DNA of 64,000 nt from assembly GCA_016710385.1 (NCBI GenBank), contig JADJVX010000012.1, forward strand, positions 53,038 to 117,037. The letters are read 5' to 3'. Both the position numbers and the translations under genes were made by a program. The first letter of the stretch is position 1. The number at the start of each line of letters is the position of its first letter. Under the pieces are notes generated by a model that was not told where the DNA came from, ran no database searches, and saw nothing but the letters and a program-made list of their open reading frames with translations. Source of the DNA: Actinomycetales bacterium. GTDB taxonomy: Bacteria > Actinomycetota > Actinomycetes > Actinomycetales > Dermatophilaceae. Below, piece by piece: positions 32,498-40,258 of this stretch.

Positions 32498-33381
32498 TGC
32501 GCAGCGCTGCGATACGTCCGACGGACGGCCCCACGCCCAGCACCGGCCACACATCCAGCACCGGGCGCACCGGCCGGAGCGTGCACGGCATACGGGAGCC
32601 GCTGTCCCCCGCCGAGCGGATCCGGGCCGTCGTCGGCTACTTCCTCACCGTCTACCGGCGCACCTGGCGGGGCTCGATCATTGGTCGGTTCGCCACGCCG
32701 CTGTTCTTCCTGCTCGCCATGGGCCTGGGGCTCGGATCGCTCGTCGACGCGAAGGCCGGCGGTGTCGGCGGGTTGTCCTATCTGCACTTCGTCGTGCCGG
32801 CGATCGTCGCCACGCAGGCGATGTGGGTGGCCATGGGGGAGTCGACCTACCAGGTCATGGGCTACTTCAAGTGGAACAAGATGTATGCCGCGATGCTCGC
32901 GACTCCGCTGCGGGTCGGCGACGTGCTCTTCGGCCACCTGCTCACGGTCGTCTTCCACCTTGCTACTGCGACAACGATTTTCGTCGGTGTGGCGGCGCTG
33001 TTCGGCGGTTTCCCCGGCTGGGGAGCGCTCTGGTGCATCCCCGTCGGGGTGGTCACCGGGCTCGCCTTCGCGGTGCCGGTCTTTGCCTACACCGCGAGCC
33101 AGGAGACCGAGGACGGCTTCAACGTCCTCTTCCGGCTCGTCGTGTCGCCGCTCATGCTGTTCTCCGGCACGTTCTTCCCCATCGACCAACTGCCGGTCTG
33201 GCTGCAACCGATCGCCTGGGCCACCCCGCTGTGGCATGGCGTCGAACTCGCGCGTGGCGCGGCCACCGGCGTGGTCTCCAGTCCTGTCCCGGCGTGGGTG
33301 CACGTGGCGGCGCTGCTGTCCTTCGTCGGCGTCGGTGGCTGGCTCGCGCTGCGCCTGTTCACCCGGAGGCTGGTCGCATGA
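32497..33381 (+). CDS. ABC-2 type transporter permease
   Basis: This 294-residue permease has six hydrophobic helices and the ABC-2 family segment LVVSPLMLFSGTFFPIDQLPVWLQPIAWATPLWHGVELARG. A Pro/Thr/Gly-rich cytoplasmic N terminus of about 35 residues precedes the first helix. It starts within the ATPase stop codon and overlaps the second permease by four bases, so ATPase and both permeases are one unit. It resembles NodJ/DrrB-type export permeases; the substrate is unknown. Confidence 0.85.
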   Translation: MRSAAIRPTDGPTPSTGHTSSTGRTGRSVHGIREPLSPAERIRAVVGYFLTVYRRTWRGSIIGRFATPLFFLLAMGLGLGSLVDAKAGGVGGLSYLHFVVPAIVATQAMWVAMGESTYQVMGYFKWNKMYAAMLATPLRVGDVLFGHLLTVVFHLATATTIFVGVAALFGGFPGWGALWCIPVGVVTGLAFAVPVFAYTASQETEDGFNVLFRLVVSPLMLFSGTFFPIDQLPVWLQPIAWATPLWHGVELARGAATGVVSSPVPAWVHVAALLSFVGVGGWLALRLFTRRLVA

Positions 33382-34271
33382 GCGCCGCAGCAGGCGACGG
33401 GGGCCGGGGTGGTGGCGGCCGGGGCGAGGGGGTCGACGGAGTCGGGGGCGGCATCGTCAAGGTCGGCGTCGCGGGCCGGGTCGCCCGAGCGTTGCCCATC
33501 CCAGCCGGCGCCGGGCTGGCGCGGTGGGTGCTGGCGCGCAACCTGCTGGCCTTCCGGCACGGTTGGGTGACCTTGGTGAGCGGGTTCGCCGAGCCGGTGT
33601 TCTACCTCTTCTCGCTCGGCGTCGGGATCGGCGCGCTCGTGCACACCGTGCACACCGATGGGGGCAGCGAGGTCCCGTATGCCGTGTTCGTCGCCCCCGC
33701 GTTGCTCGCGTCCTCGGCGATGAACGGCGCGATCATGGACTCGACCTTCAACGTGTTCTTCAAGCTGCGCCACGCCAAGCTCTACGACTCGATGCTGGCC
33801 ACACCGATCGGCCCACGTGACATTGCCGTCGGCGAGATCGGCTGGGCCGTGCTGCGTGGTGCCCTCTACTCGGCAGCCTTCCTCGTGGTGGCACTGCTGG
33901 CTGGGATGGTCACCTCGTGGTGGGCCCTGCTGGCACTGCCGGCAGCGGTGCTCATCGGCCTGGCCTTCGCGGCGATCGGCATGTTCGCGACCACCTACAT
34001 GACGAGCTGGCAACACTTCGACTACATCACCCTGGCGATCCAGCCGATGTTCCTCTTCTCGGCCACGTTCTTCCCGCTGTCGACCTATCCCGAAGGGATC
34101 CGCTGGCTGGTGCAGGCCACGCCGCTCTATCACGGGGTCACGTTGGAGCGCGGCCTCATGCTCGGCGAGGTGAGTTCGGCGCTGGCCGGGCACACGGCAT
34201 ACCTGGTGGTCTTGGGAGTGATCGGCGCCCTCGGTGCCGCACGCCGCATCGAACGCCTCCTGCTCACCTGA
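33378..34271 (+). CDS. ABC-2 type transporter permease (second subunit)
   Basis: This 297-residue permease is related to the preceding one, with the conserved block YITLAIQPMFLFSATFFPLSTYPEGIRWLVQATPLYHGVTLERG and six hydrophobic helices. The first 35 residues are Gly/Ala-rich and cytoplasmic. ATG 33378 overlaps the previous stop. Two non-identical permeases imply a heterodimeric exporter. It is convergent with the TIR gene, with only 13 bases between the stop codons. Confidence 0.85.
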   Translation: MSAAAGDGGRGGGGRGEGVDGVGGGIVKVGVAGRVARALPIPAGAGLARWVLARNLLAFRHGWVTLVSGFAEPVFYLFSLGVGIGALVHTVHTDGGSEVPYAVFVAPALLASSAMNGAIMDSTFNVFFKLRHAKLYDSMLATPIGPRDIAVGEIGWAVLRGALYSAAFLVVALLAGMVTSWWALLALPAAVLIGLAFAAIGMFATTYMTSWQHFDYITLAIQPMFLFSATFFPLSTYPEGIRWLVQATPLYHGVTLERGLMLGEVSSALAGHTAYLVVLGVIGALGAARRIERLLLT

Positions 34272-34284
34272 GCGCTCGAAGCGG

Positions 34285-35121
34285 TCAGGGCAGGATCGTC
34301 GAGGGATCGGTGTCGGGCGGGAACTGGCCGAGGCGGGCCACAGCCTGACCGCGACTGACGGCCTCGCGCTTGACGCCGCGCAGCATGAGACCCACGTTCT
34401 CGCCAGCCCGGGCTTCGTCGAGAACTTCGCGGAACTTCTCAATGCCGCCGACCGTGGTTCGGACGCTCTTGCCTGGGGGAAGGCCCAGTATCTCGATCTC
34501 CTCATTGACTCTGATGACACCTTGTCGAACCTGGCCGACGACGATGGTTCCCCTGCCGGTGATAGTGAAAACATCCTCAATCGGCATGAGGAATGGTCGA
34601 TCCGAGAGCGCTCGGTGATCGCCCGTCGGCGGTTGCGCAGTCGCGCCCACCGGGCCCGGCCGCGCGCCCGCAGGGCCGAGCGAAGCCGCTGGTTTGGCTG
34701 CGGGTGGCGCGGTCGCCGCGCGTGGAGCCCCGAAGTGTCTCTGCACGCTGGCCAAAGGTTGGCGTCGATCACCCGGGATCTGCTGGACGCTTCCCAGGTA
34801 ATACTCGGCAGCTCCCGAGTTCGGTGGGTCGAACACAATGGGGAGGATCGGCTTGCGGCGGTGCGCTGCCAGCCCCAACTCGCGCTCCACATGTGGGGAT
34901 TCGTAGGCCGCGTTCGTGCCTACAAGGACCAGAGCCGCGCATCTCTCGATGTTGGCAGTGATCGCTGCGGCCCAACTGGTCCCAGCGGGGATGTCGTCTG
35001 GTGCCATCCACGTCGAGTGACCAATCCTGCGCAACTCGGCCGCAATGTGAGTGGCCAGGGCGGCATCCGACGCCGCATGACAGATGAAGTAGTGCTGGCT
35101 CACCTGCCCATCGTGCACCAT
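34285..35121 (-). CDS. TIR domain fused to a free-standing EF-Tu domain 2
   Basis: This 278-residue protein has an unusual fusion. Residues about 8-110 are a bacterial TIR domain: HYFICHAASDAALATHIAAEL, GHSTWMAPDDIPAGTSWAAAI, and SPHVERELGLAAHRRKPILPI, which carries the Glu expected in NAD+-cleaving TIRs. A Pro/Ala-rich linker follows. Residues about 190-275 are nearly identical to EF-Tu domain 2: RPFLMPIEDVFTITGRGT, GQVRQGVIRVNEEIEILG, then KFREVLDEARAGENVGLMLR and GVKREAVSRGQ. There is no GTPase domain. It is divergent from a membrane RyR protein and lies 3.2 kb from the CRISPR operon. A bait or sensor role for the EF-Tu part is inference. The start could also be GTG 35103. Confidence 0.88.
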   Translation of the reverse strand: MVHDGQVSQHYFICHAASDAALATHIAAELRRIGHSTWMAPDDIPAGTSWAAAITANIERCAALVLVGTNAAYESPHVERELGLAAHRRKPILPIVFDPPNSGAAEYYLGSVQQIPGDRRQPLASVQRHFGAPRAATAPPAAKPAASLGPAGARPGPVGATAQPPTGDHRALSDRPFLMPIEDVFTITGRGTIVVGQVRQGVIRVNEEIEILGLPPGKSVRTTVGGIEKFREVLDEARAGENVGLMLRGVKREAVSRGQAVARLGQFPPDTDPSTILP

Positions 35122-35135
35122 CGCGACCGAGCGGT

Positions 35136-35163
35136 GCTTCCGGGAAGCGCTTCCGGGAAGCGC
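35136..35163. promoter_or_regulatory. Two overlapping palindromes in the TIR/RyR intergenic region
   Basis: GCTTCCGGGAAGC occurs twice in tandem with the outer bases shared, 15 bases upstream of the TIR-EF-Tu start. Each copy is a 13-base palindrome. They lie in the divergent control region and are the best operator candidate for the TIR gene. No matching regulator gene is next to them. Confidence 0.55.
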
Positions 35164-35443
35164 TAACGTTGGCGCCATTCGTGTGCATCCTCGGGGTCGC
35201 GCGACCGGTGAGAAAGGCGGGAGTTTGTGGCGACGATTTTCGGTCACATTCCAGCGAGGATTCCGTCATGTCCTGCAAAGGTCGCGTCCGTGTTGCGGGG
35301 ACAGGGACAAGCGCAACTGCGGGAATTCGCGGCGATCGAAGAGAGAGCGTAGGCCCTCGTGGCTCAGTGTTACGAACCATTGCGCCCTCACCGTCTTGCG
35401 CAAGATCCGGCGGCATGTGGGATTCCCGGAACTCCCGATCATC

Positions 35444-35635
35444 ATGTACTCCCAGAGCGGGCTACTCACGATCGGCGACCTCGGGTTCCAAGAGATCGAG
35501 CGACTGGACGCCGGGTGGCTGCTCAAGGATCGCTACGACTCACGAACCGAGGAGGTTCTCGTGTGCGGTGAGCTGATGCGTGCCCGGATGGCCGCCCGCC
35601 GGTCCGATCGACCCAGCGCCCGCGATCATGGCTAG
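35444..35635 (+). CDS. Possible small ORF ahead of the RyR gene
   Basis: This frame codes plausible protein (MYSQSGLLTIGDLGFQEIER, WLLKDRYDSRTEEVLVCGEL) and its stop overlaps the RyR-gene start by eight bases, which suggests translational coupling. From ATG 35444 it would have 63 residues; the open frame extends upstream to a GTG at 35183. I do not recognise it. It could also be a remnant of a longer gene, since another short coding-looking frame (GTG 35226 to about 35351) precedes it in a different phase. The rest of the 35122-35443 stretch holds only the palindromes and presumed promoters. Confidence 0.35.
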   Translation: MYSQSGLLTIGDLGFQEIERLDAGWLLKDRYDSRTEEVLVCGELMRARMAARRSDRPSARDHG

Positions 35636-38087
35636 GGTGCGCAGGCCCCGCATGTGGGTGGCATCGCGGGCCAGGCGGATGCGGATCGCCCAGGCGGGTA
35701 GTGTGCTCACCCCTCAGGTCTCGTCGCGTGCCAGCAACGACGTGCCACGTCCCGCGCGTGCTCGACGGGCGGTTGCGTGGGCTGGGCTTGTCGTCGGCAT
35801 CGGGACATGTCTGGGGCTTGCTCTGGCCATCCTGGCGCCGGAGTGGGTCCCGGACGGCATACGAGTGTGGACGCACGCCAACCGCTGGGTGCCCCTCGTG
35901 GTCGTGACCGCGATGCTCCCCGTGGCCCTGGGGCTCCCGGGTGGCCGAGGTCCGTTCAGCGGGCGGCGGACGGCATTCCTGTGGCCGACCGTCCTCGCCG
36001 CCATCGCCCTCGTCTTCGGTCTGGTGTCCTACCTGCCGCAGGCGGGGCAAGAGGCGCCGCTTTTCGCGCCGCTGTTCTGGACTCTCGCGTTGTTCGCCGG
36101 AAATGTTGAGGTCTTCTGGGGCTCGGGCAACGCGGTGACCGAGCCGCCGTTGGCACTTGAGCTGGCCCGGCTAGCCGCCCTGAGCGCCACCCTGTTCACC
36201 GCAGTCGAAATCGCCATGCGGTTGTCCAGTCAACGGCTTGGGAGGCTGCAGCTGCTGCTCGACCGGCGCCGCATCGTCATCGTGGGCCTTTCGTCCGAGA
36301 CCGTCAATGTGCTGCGGGCGGTCGCGCACACCATGGCGCGGGACGCGTTGCTCGTGGTGCTCGACGACGGCAGCGATGAGCTCGCCATCGCGCACGCCGA
36401 GGCATTCGGCGCGGTCATCCTCCCGGGTCCCGTCGACACATCGCGACTGGCGCAAGCGTGCCTGCACCATCACCTGCGCGGCTCTCGGGTCGTCATGGCA
36501 TCCCAGGTGTTCGTGCTCTACGAGCGCATGCAAGATGCGATCGACGCGGCGCGCGACATCGAGTCGATTCTCGCGGGGGCCATCGTCGAGCCAGGGTTCG
36601 TCTGTCGGCTCATGGTGCGCATCGATGACCCGTGGACGGCCGAGGCGTGGCGTCGCGAGCGGGCCACGGAAGTTAGAGGGTGGTTGACCGATGCCATCTC
36701 GGCTTTCGAGCAGACCGCCCGGCGGGTGGTGGAGATAACCGGGTATGCCGTGGGGTCGCCGCTGCTGCTCGTCGGGCGATCGCCACTGGCCCTGTCGGTC
36801 CTGGCTGAGGTAGCCCATCAGCGTCGCGTCGCCGGGCTTCCCGACTCGACCGGTGTGATCTCGCAGACGGCGGGCGGTGCCGTGGTGTTGGTGGGGCCGG
36901 ACGCGGCGGAGCTGGCGCTTGACGCGGAGATCTTCCAGCGTCGCTTCGGCGGAGCCGAATCGCCCGGAGTAGTGGAGACGACCGACTCGAGATGTCCAGG
37001 AGGAGTCTCCTTTGCAGATTTGCAAGGCGCCCTGGCGCGTTTCCCGACCGCCGCCGTGATCCTCGCCCGGGAACCAGGAGCCGGGGATCGCGAGATGGCG
37101 GCGCGGCTCGCGGCGGCATACCCGCAGTGCACCGTGGTCTCCTGGGAGGGCGACGCGACCGGTGTGCCGTCGGTCCCAGCGATCGGCAGGCTCTACCGAA
37201 TCGGGCTCTCCCTCAACGATCGTGGCGGCAATCCGCCGCGCGACAACTGGAGTCGACTCGCCGAGCTGGCCCATGACTACTACCGCGCTGTCGACGCCGC
37301 GCCGATGGTGCCGCGTGCGGTCCATGAGCCATGGGACCGGCTGCCGATGTTCTTCCAAGAGAGCAACGTGCGGCAACTCGGTCTGCTCTTCTCGTCCGTG
37401 TCGCATCCCGAAGTTGACCGCACCTGGGCCGGGCAGTCGGCCACAGCCGTCTTGCCGTGGAGCGATGCCGAGGTGGAGGTCCTGGCGAAAGCCGAGCACG
37501 AATCGTGGTGTGCCTACTACCGGGCGCACGGGTGGCGCCACGAACCGGCGCCGACCCCGGCGGACAACCCGCCGCCGGATTGGCGGATTGACTACGACCG
37601 ACGGTTGTTGGCGCCTGATCTGCAGTCCTGGGACGACCTGGGTCCAGATCGCCAGTGGTGGAACGGCGTTTACGTGCGCAGGGCTCTCGAGCTCCTGCCG
37701 CTCCTCGGGTATGCCGCGACTCCGGCCTTTCACGAGTACCGAAGGGTGGGAGTCGTCACGGCGACACGCCTGAGCGCGGCCCGGGACTGGACCTGGGAGG
37801 GGTCGCCGATGCATGCGGCAGCGGGCGACTGGTGGGTCGTGGACGACGCGGGGGGCGGCCGCTCGGTCAAGCCCGACAGCTTCGAGCGGACCTATCGTCG
37901 GATCGGTGACGACACCTTCGAAAGGATCGGGACGGTAAAGGCCCGCAGGGCCATCCCTGGCGAGGTCATTGTGAGTCGGGAGGGCGAAACGGTTGGCCAT
38001 GAGGGCGACATGGTCGTGACGGCCAACGGCGTCTCGTGGATATCCGGAGCGGTCGCCTTCGCCGCCGGTTATCGAGCCCTTTCGTAA
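35628..38087 (+). CDS. Membrane protein with Rossmann, RyR and PGDYL-like domains
   Basis: This 819-residue protein begins with four to five membrane helices (residues about 45-195). A TrkA-N-like Rossmann region follows from about 212 (RRRIVIVGLSSETVNVLRAV, LLVVLDDGSDELAIAHAEAFGA). A second Rossmann-like part is near 370-540. A RyR domain spans about 605-695 (LAKAEHESWCAYYRAHGWRH, a Tyr/Trp-rich middle, WDDLGPDRQWWNGVYVRRALELLPLLGY). The C terminus has two PGDYL-type blocks (AAGDWWVVDD, SFERTYRRIG, EGDMVV). RyR domains are predicted sensors of nucleotide-derived ligands. It is divergent from the TIR-EF-Tu gene, so a TIR product sensed by RyR is a natural hypothesis. A channel-like effector role is inferred from the helices only. 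Confidence 0.75.
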   Translation: MARVRRPRMWVASRARRMRIAQAGSVLTPQVSSRASNDVPRPARARRAVAWAGLVVGIGTCLGLALAILAPEWVPDGIRVWTHANRWVPLVVVTAMLPVALGLPGGRGPFSGRRTAFLWPTVLAAIALVFGLVSYLPQAGQEAPLFAPLFWTLALFAGNVEVFWGSGNAVTEPPLALELARLAALSATLFTAVEIAMRLSSQRLGRLQLLLDRRRIVIVGLSSETVNVLRAVAHTMARDALLVVLDDGSDELAIAHAEAFGAVILPGPVDTSRLAQACLHHHLRGSRVVMASQVFVLYERMQDAIDAARDIESILAGAIVEPGFVCRLMVRIDDPWTAEAWRRERATEVRGWLTDAISAFEQTARRVVEITGYAVGSPLLLVGRSPLALSVLAEVAHQRRVAGLPDSTGVISQTAGGAVVLVGPDAAELALDAEIFQRRFGGAESPGVVETTDSRCPGGVSFADLQGALARFPTAAVILAREPGAGDREMAARLAAAYPQCTVVSWEGDATGVPSVPAIGRLYRIGLSLNDRGGNPPRDNWSRLAELAHDYYRAVDAAPMVPRAVHEPWDRLPMFFQESNVRQLGLLFSSVSHPEVDRTWAGQSATAVLPWSDAEVEVLAKAEHESWCAYYRAHGWRHEPAPTPADNPPPDWRIDYDRRLLAPDLQSWDDLGPDRQWWNGVYVRRALELLPLLGYAATPAFHEYRRVGVVTATRLSAARDWTWEGSPMHAAAGDWWVVDDAGGGRSVKPDSFERTYRRIGDDTFERIGTVKARRAIPGEVIVSREGETVGHEGDMVVTANGVSWISGAVAFAAGYRALS

Positions 38088-38252
38088 GCACGCACGGCCT
38101 GGCGCTCCCGCTGTCCGTCAGAGACTCTCGGATGGCACTCCCCAGCGGGGTCCGGGTCTCTTCCAGGGGGAGCCCCGGGCCCCGTCCTGGCGGAGAACCA
38201 CGTCGCGTCCCGCTCCGGCCCGGTGCGGGCGCGCCGGGGCCGTCCGAACCAT

Positions 38253-38270
38253 CCAGCCTCAATAGGCTGG
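38253..38270. promoter_or_regulatory. Short hairpin in the CRISPR-operon leader region
   Basis: CCAGCCT-CAAT-AGGCTGG lies 70 bases upstream of the first cas gene, in the 252-base gap after the RyR gene. It is either the end of the RyR transcript or an operator for the cas operon. GTGAGGAG at 38326-38333 is the ribosome-binding site of the first cas gene. Confidence 0.4.
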
Positions 38271-38339
38271 CGTTACGAAGGTCGGTTTGTCACGGTCTTG
38301 CCAGAATCGCATCACCTTTGCCCGATGTGAGGAGCCGTC

Positions 38340-40256
38340 GTGGTCATCAACCCCTACACGTTCTTGCCGGTCAGCGATGACGTCGAGCGCAGCGCTCCGA
38401 ATGGGCATCGGCTGCTCGGGCAGGGCCGGTATTCCGGGTCTTTTTCCCTGACGCTCACTGCCAGGACTCCGATGCTCTTGGGCCCCCTGATCGGTGGCGG
38501 GCAGATGCCGCCGACAGACGCAGCCGAAGAAACCGTCATCATCCCGGGAAGTTCGTTAGCCGGTGCGATCAGGGCGATCCACGAGGCGATGAATAACTCC
38601 TGCCTGCGCATCATCGACGGTGGCTACCGTGCCGTTCATCGGCACGCGGCTTCTCCACAACTCCTGCAGGAAACGGAGAACGGAACGCTCCGAATGGCGA
38701 TCATCACTCACGTCACTCCTGCTGGCCTGCCTGATCGGGTGGCTCTTTGTGACCGGGTCGTGTGGGTGCCAGTTGATCGGTTCACCATGACCCCGCGCAC
38801 CGGGATGCGGGTCGACCTCCCCGATGACCCAGCGACCACTCAGCCCGCGCAGAGGGGGCCACGGCTGGCGGCGCGCGCGCACGACGTATCGGAGGATGCC
38901 CGCGGCCGCTGGTTCATCCTCGTCACGGACGTCAAACCTCGCGCCAATCATCCGGTGTACTTCGCCTGCGGTCGCTTGGCCAGGCCGGTTGAACAGGTGC
39001 AAGTTCCGGAGCGGGCGCAGGCTGCCCTCGCTCGGGCGATTGAGACGTCCAGCGAATTGCACGGGATCAACGTCACCCAGACGGGTTACGTCAACGTTGA
39101 GCGCCACGGCTACCTCCTGGGCAGGAAGCTGGCTTTGGGCCACGACGGTGAGTCCATGGGACCGATTCCTGTCGGTACACCGGTATGGGTGAAGACGGAG
39201 GTCGCCGGTGGCGCGAGGTTCGTGAGTGAGATCCGGATGTCTTTGGCATGGCGGCGCACGAGCAAGATCCGGGCCATCGACAGAGTCCCGCCGACCTTGC
39301 GCCCTTGTCAGGACCCGGCGCGCCTTTGCCCGACGTGTCGACTCTTCGGATCCGCGGGTGCCGACGACAATGTCGACGAAGGCCCGACGTCGCAGAATTC
39401 CTATCGTGGTCACATCCGATTCGTCGATGCGCGTGCCTCAACCCCTCCCCAGCGGGAGACATTTACCCGAGCCCCGCTCTTGTCTCCGAAGCCGACCGCC
39501 GGGCAGTTCTACCTAGACAACCAGCGCGCTGAAGGAAGCATGCACCCGCATGTGCCGACGGCACAGTGGGATTCGACCGCTGATGGCAATGGGCCGCGCC
39601 CGATCAGGGGCCGCAAATTCTACTGGCGGACCCGGCAGGGTGGGCACCTCCCCGCGCCGCAGCATCGTGGGCGACATTTCGGCACGCGGAACGCTGCCCA
39701 GACTCAGGAGGTTACTGTTCTCGCGGAAGGCTCGTCCTTCACCACCAGGGTCGCCTTCGACAACCTCAGCCTCATTGAGATCGGATCACTGCTCGCGGCT
39801 GCCTCGCCCCACCGGGTCCTCGGCGCGGAACGTGTGTTGACCGTGGGGGGCGGCCGGCCGTTCGGTTGGGGTGCGGTGCGGGGCGTTATCTCCGACTTCT
39901 CCGCCGCAGGTCCGACGAGCCGCTATATGGGGACTGACGAGGACCTTCTGCCGAGCGCGGAGGATTGCCTGACGGCATACCAGGAAGACATGGCGCAGCG
40001 GTCAGCCGCGCAGCAGTGGCCGATCCTCGCAAAGCTGCTCACCGTCAACCCTCCCGGGGTGGCCGACGCGCACGTCTGGTATCCACCCAAACCCCATGCA
40101 GCCGGACATGGACCCCAGCGCGGGACCCAGCAATTCGACGAGGGTTTCGAATTCTGGCAACGCACGAGCGGGCTACAACTGGCACACCCACCCCACCGCC
40201 CACTGCAGTCGCTTCCGCATGCCGGGCGGCCTGACCAGAACATCCCGGTGGTCTGA
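38340..40256 (+). CDS. TIGR03986-like RAMP protein, first gene of the type III-D operon
   Basis: This 638-residue RAMP-superfamily protein starts INPYTFLPVSDDVER, the family's usual opening. Its Cas7-like parts show LLGPLIGGGQMPP, a crRNA-backbone loop region IIPGSSLAGAIRAIHEAMNN, a Cys cluster CPTCRLFGSAG (residues about 330) of the Csm3 type, and near the C terminus the glycine-rich GGGRPFGWGAVRG. It should form part of the backbone of the effector complex that binds crRNA. GTG 38340 has GAGGAG seven bases upstream. It starts the operon and is separated by two bases from cas10. Confidence 0.8.
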   Translation: MVINPYTFLPVSDDVERSAPNGHRLLGQGRYSGSFSLTLTARTPMLLGPLIGGGQMPPTDAAEETVIIPGSSLAGAIRAIHEAMNNSCLRIIDGGYRAVHRHAASPQLLQETENGTLRMAIITHVTPAGLPDRVALCDRVVWVPVDRFTMTPRTGMRVDLPDDPATTQPAQRGPRLAARAHDVSEDARGRWFILVTDVKPRANHPVYFACGRLARPVEQVQVPERAQAALARAIETSSELHGINVTQTGYVNVERHGYLLGRKLALGHDGESMGPIPVGTPVWVKTEVAGGARFVSEIRMSLAWRRTSKIRAIDRVPPTLRPCQDPARLCPTCRLFGSAGADDNVDEGPTSQNSYRGHIRFVDARASTPPQRETFTRAPLLSPKPTAGQFYLDNQRAEGSMHPHVPTAQWDSTADGNGPRPIRGRKFYWRTRQGGHLPAPQHRGRHFGTRNAAQTQEVTVLAEGSSFTTRVAFDNLSLIEIGSLLAAASPHRVLGAERVLTVGGGRPFGWGAVRGVISDFSAAGPTSRYMGTDEDLLPSAEDCLTAYQEDMAQRSAAQQWPILAKLLTVNPPGVADAHVWYPPKPHAAGHGPQRGTQQFDEGFEFWQRTSGLQLAHPPHRPLQSLPHAGRPDQNIPVV

Positions 40257-40258
40257 CC

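Noticed and set aside
35183..35443. A 150-residue protein from GTG 35183 to 35635
   Set aside because: The first 85 residues are Arg/Cys-rich without recognisable structure; only the part from about ATG 35444, coupled to the next gene, looks like protein.
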